Notes: a model not told the origin generated them from the letters alone. A stretch of 64,000 nt of DNA from Diadema setosum (GCF_964275005.1 NC_092704.1:5476048-5540047), one strand, 5' to 3'; shown: positions 49,101 to 60,243, numbered from the stretch's first letter. Numbers and translations: made by a program.

Positions 49101-52100
49101 TAAGAGAGCAAAACCTGAAAAGAAAGAGATCTATAGACTACTAAAGAGAAAAGGAAGAAGTGTGTTGCCTGTAGGAGACAGTGCAACAGGAAAGTGAAAG
49201 CATGCCTTACCTGTAGGAGGGTCTCCGTGAGAGAATCTCCTGCCTCTTCCTCCGCTCGATCTCCCCATCAATGGAGATGCCCTCCTCATCCACGTTACTA
49301 CCAACCTGCACAGCGAGATGGAGAAGAGGGAGACGGGGTGGGAGGGAGAGAGAAGGGGAGGGGGGAAGAGAGGGAGAGAAGGGGAGGGGGAGGAGACGGG
49401 AGAGAGAGAGGGGGAGGAGAGGAATAAGAGAGAGGGAGAAGAAAGGAGAGACAGGGTGAGAGGTATAGAGAGAGAGAGAAAGAGAGTGAGAAAGGATGAC
49501 ACAAAGAGGGTGAGAGAAAGAGATCAGGGTAGGTATAGAAAGAGATGGAGAGGAGAAAGGCAGGGATCAATGTAGAGAAGATGATAAAATACTGTTAAAC
49601 CTATTCAGGACTGCCATCTTAGAATGCCATTCACATCAAATACAGAAGGTTTAGTCAATGGAACTGACAGATAGCACACTGTATGTCTTTCAGCATTCCT
49701 AATCGTCTTTATTTGGTGGGTCAAAACATGTAAGAACCGCTAGTAACGCTCTGCATTAATCGACAATTTTCAGTGCTCTCAATGATGTGAAATTCCCCAT
49801 GCAGGCACCGTAAAAGCTTTCTGTACAGCAAACACATTTATATCAAATACTGCATATCGATTCTAATTTTCTAGGTTATCTATGTCCAGCAAGACACAAG
49901 AAACACATGAACATGAAAAAAAAACCACAAAATGTATACATACATACATGTAAGTATGAAGCAAAATGAAGCACAAATCTTTAGACAATTAATGAAAACA
50001 GCTTTTATGCAAGTCACAGTCCTGGGCATTCCTGAGTATGGGATACAGAATGACTTCATGCAGCACATCTAGAAAACAAACAAGTTAATAGTGCAACATC
50101 ACAGGCAAAAAACAGACAAGACTCTTCATTGACAAAATAATGTAGAAATATCAAGTCAAAGATGTGTAAGCAGTCATTTCAAACTGCACACCAGACAGTC
50201 ACCCAGAGCTGTCCTTGAATCAGAACTCTGTAGGGTAGTGGATACACGTGTGTCCTTCTTGTAGACTACACTAGGAGGAAGATAAATTGGATCACAGTAC
50301 AAGGCTTGTCTTTGCAGATGTCCTCGTTCCTTTTGTGGATTTTTCTCTTTGCTAAACAAGTTTGAAAACCATCTTTTAAAGTTTAATCACTGCTACAGTA
50401 TACAGCCAATTTAAAAAGACAACTGTAACAAGTAAAATGAGAAAAATACACTTCCTTGATCTGGATTTTCAATTTGGTATGTTTATTAACATTGTACCTA
50501 CAGTGGGAGTTTATTCATCTAATCTGTCTTTTTCTAGATTTGTAATTAGGCATGCTTACTTCTTATAATCTGATAAGAATACTAGCAAATAACAGTCTTG
50601 TGTAGCCCATAATGTGAGTTCAATGCTAATAGTTCTGTTGAACAAATCTAAAGACAGAAATAACTCTTTCAGTCAAAGTAAATGCATTCACATTCTGGAA
50701 AATGTTCATTTTTATACCTACTAAACCTTGAATTTCAAGGTCACAGGGTCTATATCCTTCTAATAGTTCACTCTACATTTTTACTTCATATCACCTTGAA
50801 CAGCATGATTAAATTTCAGCTAAAAAAAAAAAGAAAATATGAAAAATGCATATCAATTACAAATAAAACTTGGCTGAATGCCCTTGTATTCTATAATGTT
50901 AATCAAATACAACTGTACCTTTTACTTTAGATGAACAGGACTCATTGAAGATGTTAAACATCATATTTCAAACAGATTTCATGTTTTAGAACACCAACCA
51001 CCTAAATGTGTACTCTTATGCTCACTATATAAAAGGGTTGTTTTGAGAGAAGAGTTTTAATAAAGACCTACTAAACTTATATATGGCTTCAATGAACCTC
51101 TCTGCTCAATATGCCTGCTGTTTCCACAGCACTGTGGAAGTGGATAACATGCTGACAACATGTGAGTACCGTGCCTGTTATTTCAAAGCTAGTCAACTTC
51201 CTTGGATACTTTATGTGAATGGTAGCTGATAAAAATACGACCAAGCTAAACTGAGAAACTACTTGCATGGCTTCAACACAGATTAAACCCCTAAGCTCTA
51301 ATAAGACTTCCTAGTATCACACTAAGCAAGGTGCATACATGTCGCAGTAAGCATTTTTATCACACTTCGCAAAGTTACATGTAGGCATCACATAAAAGAT
51401 TTCAGACTCACTAAATGTCCGTAAATGACTGCATTTTCCTACCATGCAGAACAAACATTTAACAGAAAGTCTATGGTACTAAACATGAAATGTAAGCATC
51501 ATGACATTTACAGAATATCCATTATCCAAACGAGACTGGCCCACTAGAAGCTTGATATACAGCACAGATAATAAAATGATAACTTTCACACACCACTCCA
51601 TCAAACACTTCTGTTGAGAGAAGTGCCAAGAATGCAGCGTGCGACATCTGTCTGGGCAAGTGCAGGTTATGTAGCCTCAACAAGTGGCAAATAAAAGGCT
51701 ATGCAGCACAAACATTTGCTCCCTGAAATTACATGATCTTGCACAGCATGGGTTTCAAGCTTACAAGAGGGACTGAAACATTTGTCTGTTATGAATTATG
51801 TTTCAACTGTAATGTTTAATTTGCATAATGTCTTCATTTCATACTCTTGTAAAATGGTATTGTTCTCTGAAGAGTCCATTTTACACAAAACTGCCTTTTC
51901 TATCCCAGTATATGAATAAAGTGCAAGAAAAAAACAATTACCCTTCTGCAAATGCATTGAAAATTTTAGACAAATATAACAGGTGAAGATATGTAGGTCC
52001 CTCTTAAAGGTATTAGCCCACATTTGTAAACCTGCAGCAATTGGTCTCATAGTTAGCATGGAGTTTGGGTATGATTGCAGTAACACCTGTGCAAAATTTC

Positions 52101-55100
52101 GTTCCAATTAGTCCATTACTTTCATAAAAATAAATGAAAATGCACCGTAATCCGTATGCATGCGCATAACGCTCGCTAGCTCCGGTCCACATACGTGTTA
52201 CATGTACAATGTACGTAGCTATAGCCCGCGTTCGTAATTCGATTTTGGGTCGGGTTGACCCGGTTTGAAAATCGATTTTAAAACAATGATTTTCTCTCTT
52301 TTATCGAATGGTATAGACAGAGAGCGACAGGAGAGGTATGTTACTGTTATAACTTGTACTTGAAGTCATATTGGACCTGTTTTATGCAGTTTTGATTTTC
52401 GTGGGTTTGCAAATGTGGGCTAGTACCTTTAACAAAGTAGCATTATCATTCAGGGTCTTTTGGTTTTTTTGTTTTGTTTTTTTTTTCCTGGATGCCCAAT
52501 ATGCTTTGACATGTATAAAGTAAATCTTGATCACTAAGGCATACACACATGTGGGCATTTGTACAGTGATTATGTACTTTGACTAAAACCAAGAGTATAA
52601 TAATTCCCTTCTAAACATCACTGTGCAATAATGTACTTTACATTTCTACTCAGTGCTGTCTTATCTACTGCAGATATGAACCAAGCATGCTGACACCATA
52701 CACCTGGCTGTATGCATGTGTGTACAGTACGGTATTGTATGTGTGTGCATGTGTGTATGTACAGGAAACTAGCATTATAATGCAGTTCTTGGGACCAGCA
52801 GTTAAAATTGCTTTTTCAAAATTTCTTTAGAAAATACAGTACATAATTGATTTTATATGATTGATTTTAATTTTCGGACTTGAACTTGTACTATGTAGTA
52901 ATGCAATTTCATTAAACCATGTTCACTATATAAATAAGGGAAGCGCATTGTACGTATGTGTATGAATATATCGTCGGTTAAACAATAAGGGCGCAATCGC
53001 AAGTTTGGGGGATATTGAGTTATTGATATCATGTGGTAGAGCTTGCTCTCTTCTTCATTATTGTGTCAACTTTAAAACATTTTGATTTTCAATAAAATGT
53101 TGAAAATAAAAAACACAAGGGCACTATTTTATCCGATATTTGGAACAATGCTTATAAATCTACCCACTTTTGATTTTCATCTATAAGTAAACTTTTTATT
53201 TAATAAAAATCAACTGTTTCATTTCTATTTATGCTCAAAACTTAGAATGTGATAGAGCCCTTCTGCTTCTCAGGTGACGATGTGAATGCCGTATCAGTAC
53301 ACACATTGCACATAGTATGTGTACATTGTATGTGTAAAATTGCACATTTTTTCCACATCCCGAGTGTCCCAGACATGATATACCCTAAACACTGACCGTA
53401 ACAACAGCAAAAACTCTGATTCACAGTTGGGGAGGCAAAAAAGCAAGTTGGGGGAAGAGATGCCTTTTATCAAAAGAGACTTATACCCCCCTACTCATTT
53501 GGGTGATTAATCAGGGCCCCATTTCATAAAAGATGTCAGGATGGCAACTCTTGCTGGAATGGCAACTTCCAATGGCAACTTCCAATGGCAATTTCCAATG
53601 GCAACAGCCAATCAGGAAGCTGGATTCTTGTCGTTACTATGACAATTGCCATTCCAGCAAGAGTTGCTATCATATCAACTTTTTATGAAACGGGGCCCTG
53701 AAGTACAACTATACTATCACCTTCATCCTTTGTGGTTTGAGCTATCAGCCATGAATATGCTGAGATGACTATTTACAGGATATATTACCCAGGATGGAAA
53801 ATGGAAAACTGATGCATATTTGTGGCAGGTACAGCTACTGTACGTTATTTGCCATATTAGTAGCGAGTCTAAATTTTCTTGAACAGGGACTTCCCAACGA
53901 TTTTGCAAGTGGTTGAATTTGTCATTTTGGAGTACTGTACTGAACGGAGAAATGTATGATACACATGCGTCACATTCATATCAGGATCAGAGTCATTGTT
54001 TTCATGTGTCTTTAATTTTGTAAACAGCACCCGACTCGCGAAATTCATGAAAATAAAAACCTTATGAAATATTTGGCGTATACAGTATTACACCAGCACA
54101 GTGTACCACCCACCTACTCTACATCGATACATGTACCATGTTAGAGTTGCATTACCCTCACAGAAATTTTACATCAGTGCGGCATGTTGACATCCAAGAT
54201 GTGTGGGTTGCAGGCCACCGACCTCTTTACTGCATCAGACTCAGTTCAGTAACAGTATTTCATAATCCTATTAGGTGTATGAGGAAAATCTAACTCTTCC
54301 AGCCTACTGCACACACATGCATGCGTGGGACTTGCAATGCTCCTATCAAAGTGCCTTAATTCACAACCCAGGTTCTCCACATACAAGGTTGAGCAGGTAA
54401 ACGACCCTCTCAAACTAAGTCATTTAATAACTGCAATTACACACTGTTAAGTTTCTTTTAATACAATGTATAACAGTCTTTTATTACAATGTATGAAAGA
54501 GGGAATAATATAAATGAGATTATTGCCAGAGATTATGTTTTCAGAAAACAAAGAGTCCAACAATTACTCCCCTAGTACTTGAATCTTATGCAAAAGCACT
54601 GGAGCAGATGAAAGTGTCTAGCATAGTGTCTTCACATGAAATGTGTGTTCACTGATCCCTTTGTGTAGCTATTTTCATATCATGTGAAATGGGTTTGGAT
54701 TGTGCAAAAGCACTGGAAAGATGTTCCCCCCCCCCCCCCACCGGAAAATGTGTCCATTTTATACAATGCCGAGACCAACAGCATAGTAACTAGATCTACT
54801 GAGTTTACAATGATCGGGAAACTACTGTATACGGCATATATTTTACGAGTCTAAATTTTCGCGAATAGGGAATTCCCGACGATTTCGCAAGTGGTTAAAT
54901 TTGCGATCGTGGAGTCCTGCACTGAACGGAGAAATGCACATGCGCACGTCACATCCACATCAGGATCAGAGCCAATATTTTTCGTGTGTCTTTAATTTCG
55001 CGAATAGCACCTGACTCGCGAAATTCGCGAAAAATAAAACCTCGCGAAATATTCGGCGTATACAGTACTGTGATTCTTGCAGTGTACATACATGTTGTAC

Positions 55101-55276
55101 CTGTAAGTTTGGGCTATTAGGACAAATTTAAAAGCAAAAGCCCAATTGTACAAAAAACTAAAGATCAAATACAAGTAAGAATGGCTAGTTCTGAATGATT
55201 GCCCACTTCATCATTTCCTTACTGACTGCATGCATAAAAACACTGGGAATATTTCAAAAGATGAATAATAATAATA

Positions 55277-55335
<59 letters not shown>

Positions 55336-55346
55336 TAATAATAATG

Positions 55347-55398
<52 letters not shown>

Positions 55399-55409
55399 TA
55401 ATAATAATG

Positions 55410-55464
<55 letters not shown>

Positions 55465-58400
55465 TAATAATAATAATAATGATAATAATAATTTATTATT
55501 ATTATTATTATTATAATGATAATAATAAAACATAATCATATATTTCAAATATCTTGCAGGCCCAAAATTTATACAAAATCATTTGTGACATATTTGCAGT
55601 TTTGACTGCAAAAAAATATGTCATGTTTTTGCTACTAGATCATCCAAAATTTGGTCTAAATCCATTTCAATTCTTAATTTTTTTTGTTTTGTTTCAGTTT
55701 TTCTCCTACTTTTCTTTGGGCAGGTCATTTTGCTTTTTTAAAAATACTAATACACATACTCTTGCTTGTAAAGAAAATGGACATTGACAGTTCTATGATA
55801 GAGCACATCTTTCAGTAGGACTTTTTTGGTGACATTAAGCTGTGTGTGTGGTTCAAACTACAACCTATGGAACCACATTATTAGGAGATTCAAAGTGCGT
55901 ACCCACGGTAATATTCCTTGCCCAAAGCAACAGCATGCAAGCAGGACTGCCATATCGTGGGAGTGCAGGGTCTACAAGTCTATACTGTCCAATTCACAGC
56001 AGCTACAAAACATCACACACAAATGATAGAGGGCTGGGGAAAGATGGGAAAGGGATGGTTGGTGGGCAGGTATTATTGCAAACTAAGCAGCTATAGTCTA
56101 CATTCTACATCCACTAATCATACCCATTCTTGCTTGCAAAGGTGTGAAAAAAAAAAAATAATGATGTATTTTGGAAGCACTTGCTATGAAGGTGGTATGT
56201 ATGGGCAATCAGCACGTGTACAAGCTCTTTTCAGCAATATGAAGCATCGTTCAAGGCTGGGGACAAGACTAACTGAAGCACCTACATGTGCAACGTACAT
56301 CACACTTCACAGTACAGGCTTCCCTAAAACTAGAAAAGCGACAATAATTTTTTTTTTTTTAATCCCTTTTTTACCTGAAGCTTTGGTTAGCCATGTTTTG
56401 TTGCATTTGCTTTTTGTTTTTGTTTTTGTTTTTCTGACTTTTGCAGTGACATCTACTTTTAGATATTGGCAAATTATCCCACACAATGACAATGAGCTCA
56501 AAGGCATGATAGTTTGCATGGCATCTTCTATCTTTAATCAGTCCCAACCTGAACTTGGACTATGGGTGTGGGTTGAATGACAGACTGCTGGTGGTTTGTT
56601 TGAATGACAGACTGGACAGGCACCGCCTGACTGAGAGGCGTCGACGCCGCCATCACCACGGTAACCGGCACAGGTGACGAGGCGTTCACCTGTTGGGAAG
56701 GGGGAACAAAGAGTGAAACCAAACAGAATTTTGGATGGATCTCAAAACTCTGCAGCGTCTAGCAGAGGGAGAGCATCGACCTTCCTAAATGGGGTCACGT
56801 CAAACGTTTCCTCTTCCCATTTCGCGGGTTTCCTCAGTTTTTCCCACCGTTTTGTAAGATAATTCACTAGACATCAGTGGATATGAGCCAAACTGTACTG
56901 TAATGGTGTGACAACACCATCACCACCCCCAACCCCCCTTTCTATTACTGACAATGGCAGTGCAATGTCATCTGTTTGATGCATTTCATTGAAAATCATC
57001 TTCCACACTCGAGCAAGAATTTGAAGTGAATGAGCTATTTCTTCACACTCGAGAAGGAACTGACTGCTAAAGCACTTATTGCATGATACGCTATCCTGTA
57101 CCCACCCACTATAGTCTTGATGCATCCCCGCCTCTCCTACTATGTTCTGATGCCAAATTTACAGCTGTGCAGGCGTGTTTCTTGATTAGATCTGTTGCTG
57201 AAGTTGCCTCAGTTGTGGTACAATAGCTTAAGGTTGCCAGGTGTTGATGAAGTTGATGCTGGCATAGCAGCTATAAGTTATAAGGGGTCCTACCTCAGCA
57301 TGGCACGTTTGGTTTTGTCAATCACCAAAATGTAGGGTTAATAGGAACATGCACTGCACTGCACACAACCATTATCATAGAGTAGAATTGTGATTAAATA
57401 AGGAAACGAAAGGTGAGAATGGGTACTGAGTATTAGTGTAGCATAATGAGATGGATGTTAGCAATGATTAGTAGATGCATATGATATCAAAGAAGTATAC
57501 ACAAGAAGCATATATTTAAATAAAGTTGTTAGGAGGTTAGAAAAGGAATGATACCACACATCAACCGTACCATGCACGTAATAATGTATACCATCATGTT
57601 CAACAATTCATTGCAAACACAAGAAGCACAGTAATGTATGCAACTGAAAGTACAGTATTTCAGCATGACATTTTTCATATATCAAATTTCCACACAACAG
57701 GACACACATTTTTATTAGAGATCAGCTATGCAAAGTCAATCAGTACATACGTATGGAAAATAAGCAAGATTTTTCTCTCCATTTCTACACTTTCAGTTGA
57801 GATAATCTTGCAAATCTTGATAATCTTGACTCATATTCCCATTTTCTAACATACGGTAATTTGCACAATGTGCATTCAGAGTTTCCGAACATTTTCCATT
57901 ATTATTCAAATGCTATTTTAAGAAAAGAACCTTTAGGGAAGGTGCACAGATTATAGTTTTCATACAAACCCTCTAAAGTTCTAAACAGTGCTAATCATTA
58001 AAGAATGTATTTGCTTTATATCAACACAAATTGTGTAATATTCAAGCTAAACTTCAATGACATTGCACAGAATGCAGTGACATCATTCTTAAATTTCAAA
58101 TTTTTACTTTTAAGTATATTACCAAATTGTCCTTTTGACTCCATTATCAATGTCATTTCACGTAATTACCTTTAAAAGAGATAGAGCAGTGTGCTATTCA
58201 AATCCCCTTTAACCCCTTGAGGATGGACTAATTTTGCTTCAACACGCATTTCCCATAGACACCTGCCCGAGTATACTCGGGACTCGTCCTCAACGGGTTA
58301 AAAAGACACTAGCCAGTCCATTCTGGTTTAGTTCACCCTTCTCTGCTTGAAGTGTATTTAGAATTCATTGTGACTGTTTTCTTCTCTTCATTTCGACCAC

Positions 58401-60243
58401 TGCATACGTGTATGTGGCTGTCTGAAAACTGACAACATGTACACAATTGCATTCATGCAATGCCCTGGTTTATCTGAATATTGAGCATCACACTTGTTTA
58501 TGTTGATGGTCATTGTGAAAATATGCTTAGATCTAAATGGAAACAAGAAAGAAACATTAGACGGGCAGCCATTTCAATACTGCATGAAAATCGGACACGT
58601 CTTTCCTAGAACCACACTGTGTGCTCATCTTTGTAAAGTGTGCAATTGTATGAACACTTCACTGTGTATTGTATGTTGAATAGCATCTTTCCGCAAGCAA
58701 ACATGTTATACAATCTAGTTCTCAACGTAAGCAAACAGGGAGATGATATCATGTTGGTCGAATACAATATTAAGATTCATTAAGGTCCCCTGCAACATGC
58801 TTCTTTCTCGATTACTGGTCAGTTATCCATTGTTGATGTTGTCAACATATCAGCCAGCTGTTTTGAAATAATCTCTTCTATTATTAAAGTCCATGCGAAT
58901 TTAGAATGTACCACTTCAAAAACATGAACAGGTTTACTCTTCCACTGAAAACAACTGGTTTGTAGGCACAGTAGGAAAGAGGTAATAAAAACAGAACATG
59001 AACTACGTACATAACAGATACATTGATGAAATATGATATTGCAGTGGGATTGAACAGAGAAAACAACTCCTTGACGAAAGAAGATAAAGATTTGAATGGA
59101 GTCGTTGATCAGATTCAACTTATTGTTGAATATAGCGAGGCAATATCAACGTAGGTGGTACACGCAGACGGACAAGTGCACGGGTAGAAAACAACTGTAA
59201 GTGTAAACAGCATCGTGGGCACACGTATGTAAACACAGCCAGAGAAAAGGGGAGAACTTGAAGAATGAAAACACAGATACACAGCTCAGTATCTCACATT
59301 AATTGGGGAGAAACACAGACACAGTACTACACAGAAATTTTGACAAATATTTGGGTTTGCGATGTAAGTCCACCCACAACCTACTTTTACAAAGTTTTTT
59401 GTGAGGTTTTCTTTCACGAAATTTTGTAAGAGCCATTCAAATTATCTATCTTTTCAGTACATTAACAATAAGTGTTGAAAACTAGTCTCCACCATCATTG
59501 AGCCCCAAATCAACAGTCTATGTTCATAATTTCTAAATAACACTACTGCTCTGTAATAAACACTTGACTAGTTACTGTTTGATTTCTAATATTGCAAAGA
59601 TATAATATAATGAAGTGTATCCATATGTTCACAAAGTGACATTGTGTGCACCTGTCTCCTTTTTAATTTGGTAGAGATGTGCCACCTGTCACTGGTTTAA
59701 TCCCACACACACATGAAAGAAATGAGAAAGAGCAAAGTTTAAATCCCATATCTGAAAGGGTGTATGTATAAATTTCAAGTTATTAAAGGGGTTAGGCACA
59801 GACTAAAAATAAGTTACCAATCTGCCCAATACAGGCAGACAACTATGAATATTTTCTCCAGACAGAACAGGACCAGACGACATGCAAATATAGATGATTT
59901 CCTCCATACAGCCCCCAATGGGATCAAATTTTGACTCTAGTTGTGGTAATTCTAGCTGCTTCAAGACACATTAATCTAGCATCTCCTGTTAACTCCACAA
60001 AATGACACTTTGGACCTCCTGAAATTGTTTAGTTTCGGGGTAGGGCTGGAGTGGGAGAGGGGGGTGTCAGTGGATTCATCCTAAACCTTTTATCATCCCT
60101 CCTCAACCCAATCCAAATCTTGTTTCCCTTCTCCATTCCTCCTCATTCCCCACTTCCCGTCCCCGCTGGAGCGGATCTTTCCCTCTTACCTGAGCACCAT
60201 TCTCTTCCTGTGCGGCTACCTTGCCTTCCTCCACGCCGTCCAT
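33982..60243 (-). CDS. CREB1: CREB1/CREM/ATF1-type bZIP factor, complete, 7 coding exons
   Basis: Exons on the minus strand: 60243-60190, 56689-56549, 49305-49211, 42943-42801, 36499-36359, 35044-34882, 34126-33982. All are GT..AG and in phase, giving 293 residues (human CREB1 327/341). Residues 1-65: short start and a Gln/Val-rich segment. Residues about 80-125: kinase-inducible domain with SRRPSYRRILNDLSSD; Ser95 corresponds to PKA site Ser133 and Ser91 to the GSK3 site. Residues about 145-215: Gln/Thr-rich Q2-type activation region (QTLTMTN, QDGQQFFVP, DVQAYQIRP). Residues about 230-293: bZIP, with basic motif RLMKNREAAKECRRKKKEY, a leucine zipper and the end YCHKSD. Family knowledge: the dimer binds TGACGTCA and recruits CBP/p300 once phosphorylated. 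Vertebrates have three paralogues; this sequence best fits their single pre-duplication form (inference). Introns total about 25 kb. Tail-to-tail with LCMT2. Confidence 0.96.
34195..34368. mobile_element. pogo/Tigger-like MITE with TA duplication
   Basis: Ends GAGTCAACCTTGCTTAAGTC and its imperfect complement (CTTAGACAAGGATGACTG), with TA on each side. It lies in CREB intron 6. Confidence 0.65.
34644..34830. mobile_element. pogo/Tigger-like MITE
   Basis: Ends CAGGCGACCCTGTTACAACA and the complement ATAATGGGAGTGCACTG. Same family as 44320-44505, sharing GTTACAACAAAGTCCT near the left end. Confidence 0.75.
34882..35044 (-). CDS. CREB1: CREB coding exon 6 (Q2 end, basic region start)
   Basis: Acceptor CCCCCGACAG, donor AACAG|GTTGGT; phase 1 in, phase 2 out. 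ARLGDVQAYQIRPATSLAQG, then EEAGRKRELRLMKN, the first part of the DNA-binding basic region. Confidence 0.97.
35743..36234. mobile_element. Inverted-repeat element with TTAACTCTTT ends
   Basis: Left end TTAACTCTTTATGTGCCA; right end GGGCGCAAAGAGTTAA. About 490 bp, no coding content, in CREB intron 5. The end sequence resembles that of the shorter element at 58208. Confidence 0.6.
36359..36499 (-). CDS. CREB1: CREB coding exon 5 (Q2-type)
   Basis: Residues 145-191. Acceptor CTTCGGACAG, donor ACTG|GTAAGT; phase 1 on both sides. GATIQIANPSDGVQGIQTLT then DGQQFFVPAAT, the Gln-rich constitutive activation region. Confidence 0.95.
36500..42800. other. CREB intron 4 (6.3 kb)
   Basis: No exon supported. 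Notable contents: a GGA-rich stretch near 39496-39550, a CpG-bearing stretch at 37310-37510 open on the plus strand without recognisable similarity, and a weak inverted repeat beginning TTAAAGGTCTTGTTTACC at 41108. Confidence 0.7.
42801..42943 (-). CDS. CREB1: CREB coding exon 4 (second half of KID)
   Basis: Acceptor GCTCTGTAG, donor ACAG|GTACTG; phase 2 in, phase 1 out. RILNDLSSDVPGVPKIEEE supplies the CBP-contacting helix; then an acidic Ser/Glu stretch and IIVSGATASAIQNLPT. Confidence 0.97.
44320..44505. mobile_element. pogo/Tigger-like MITE with TA duplication
   Basis: Ends CAGTGGACTCCTGTTACAAC and TTATAACGGGAGTGCACTG form inverted repeats with TA on both sides. CAGT..ACTCCYGTTAYAA ends are typical of the pogo/Tigger group. 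Confidence 0.8.
47331..47685. mobile_element. Near-complete hairpin MITE (355 bp)
   Basis: Ends AAAGGGGATGGCTAGTAACT and its complement. The inner arms include GTGTGAAAATTATTTGCTTC and its exact complement, so most of the element can fold on itself around a short loop near 47500. Confidence 0.8.
48431..48935. mobile_element. Two adjoining foldback units
   Basis: Unit 1 (48431-48625): arms with GATGATGACT, GGGAACATACC, AAATGCTATT and GGGAGG and their complements. Unit 2 (48628-48935): ATGGGTTAGTCAAATACC at left and its complement at right. The two may be one composite element. Confidence 0.6.
49211..49305 (-). CDS. CREB1: CREB coding exon 3 (first half of KID, PKA site)
   Basis: Residues 66-96 plus 2 nt. 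Acceptor GCTGTGCAG, donor TACAG|GTAAGG. ERRKRQEILSRRPSY carries phospho-acceptor Ser95. The intron splits the Arg codon two residues after that serine. A CT-rich tract of about 240 nt lies upstream of the acceptor. Confidence 0.97.
49316..49570. repeat. GA-rich purine tract (CT-rich on the CREB sense strand)
   Basis: About 250 bases of almost pure G/A on the plus strand, beginning 11 bases from the KID exon acceptor. On the transcribed sense it is an extreme polypyrimidine tract. Confidence 0.95.
52004..52432. mobile_element. Inverted-repeat element, TTAAAGGTAYTAGCCCACAT ends
   Basis: Left end TTAAAGGTATTAGCCCACAT and right end ATGTGGGCTAGTACCTTTAA are complementary over 20 bases with one change. 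The 429-bp interior has CpG-rich patches but no open frame of note. Confidence 0.75.
53512..53700. mobile_element. MITE with CAGGGCCCC ends and internal tandem repeat
   Basis: Ends CAGGGCCCCATTTCATAAAA and TTTTATGAAACGGGGCCCTG. Same family as 8654-8812. A 13-bp unit, AATGGCAACTTCC, is repeated three to four times at 53558-53602, unlike the older copy. Confidence 0.85.
53836..54087. mobile_element. MITE, TACTGTA...TATACAGTA family, older copy
   Basis: Close relative of 54823-55067, sharing AAGTGGTTGAATTT-type blocks, CTGAACGGAGAAATG and GGCGTATACAGTA. Many CG positions of the other copy read TG or CA here, as expected from decay of methylated CpG. Confidence 0.85.
54823..55067. mobile_element. 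MITE, TACTGTATACGGC family, younger copy
   Basis: Ends TACTGTATACGGCATA and the complement CGGCGTATACAGTA. The interior keeps many TTCGCGAA palindromes (TTTTCGCGAA, AATTTCGCGAA, CTCGCGAAAT). Confidence 0.85.
55264..55530. repeat. (AAT)n microsatellite with ATG interruptions
   Basis: About 265 bases of AAT/TAA units with periodic GATAAT variants. The last 40 bases switch to TTA/ATT, so the tract ends in an inverted repeat. Confidence 0.95.
56549..56689 (-). CDS. CREB1: CREB coding exon 2 (Gln/Val-rich)
   Basis: Residues 19-65. Acceptor TTCCCAACAG, donor CAG|GTTGGG (weaker than most); phase 0 on both sides. It reads VNASSPVPVTVVMAASTPLS, then repeats of VIQ and VQVQ, as in the Q1 region of CREB. 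Confidence 0.9.
56690..60189. other. CREB intron 1 within coding region (3.5 kb)
   Basis: No exon supported. Apart from the short element at 58208, it is AT-rich unique-looking sequence. Confidence 0.7.
58208..58303. mobile_element. Very short inverted-repeat element (96 bp)
   Basis: Ends TTTAACCCCTTGAGGATGGA and TCGTCCTCAACGGGTTAAAA, with a perfect 16-bp palindrome, CCCGAGTATACTCGGG, at 58266-58281. Confidence 0.7.
60190..60243 (-). CDS. CREB1: CREB coding exon 1 (start codon)
   Basis: The exon runs 60272-60190 (acceptor CCTTCCAG, donor CAG|GTAAGA); 60272-60244 is 5' UTR. It encodes MDGVEEGKVAAQEENGAQ, acidic like the vertebrate N-terminus MESGAENQQ. The exon has no in-frame stop before the ATG, so a longer start from an upstream exon is not fully excluded. 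Confidence 0.85.

Larger units (their letters stand above)
42944..49210. other. CREB intron 3 (6.3 kb)
   Basis: It contains a CT-rich tract at 43660-43782, a pogo-like MITE at 44320, a long hairpin at 47331 and a complex foldback at 48431. A possible plus-strand exon at 43783-43867 is listed as a finding only. Confidence 0.7.
49571..56548. other. CREB intron 2 beyond the GA tract (7 kb)
   Basis: No exon supported. Holds the TTAAAGGTA element at 52004, a decayed pogo-like relic near 52760-52955, the 53512 MITE, two related MITEs at 53836 and 54823, and the large AAT repeat at 55264. Confidence 0.75.

Noticed and set aside
49131..49575. Open frames of up to about 120 residues, rich in Ser/Pro/Leu or Gly/Arg/Glu
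   Set aside because: They are translations of the GA/CT tract; only 49211-49305 on the minus strand is a real CREB exon.
55332..55548. Long open frames of poly-Ile or poly-Leu on both strands
   Set aside because: They are translations of the AAT microsatellite.
55918..56580. 220-residue open frame on the plus strand
   Set aside because: It mixes hydrophobic and Lys-rich stretches, has no recognised motif or splice context, and overlaps the antisense of a CREB exon.
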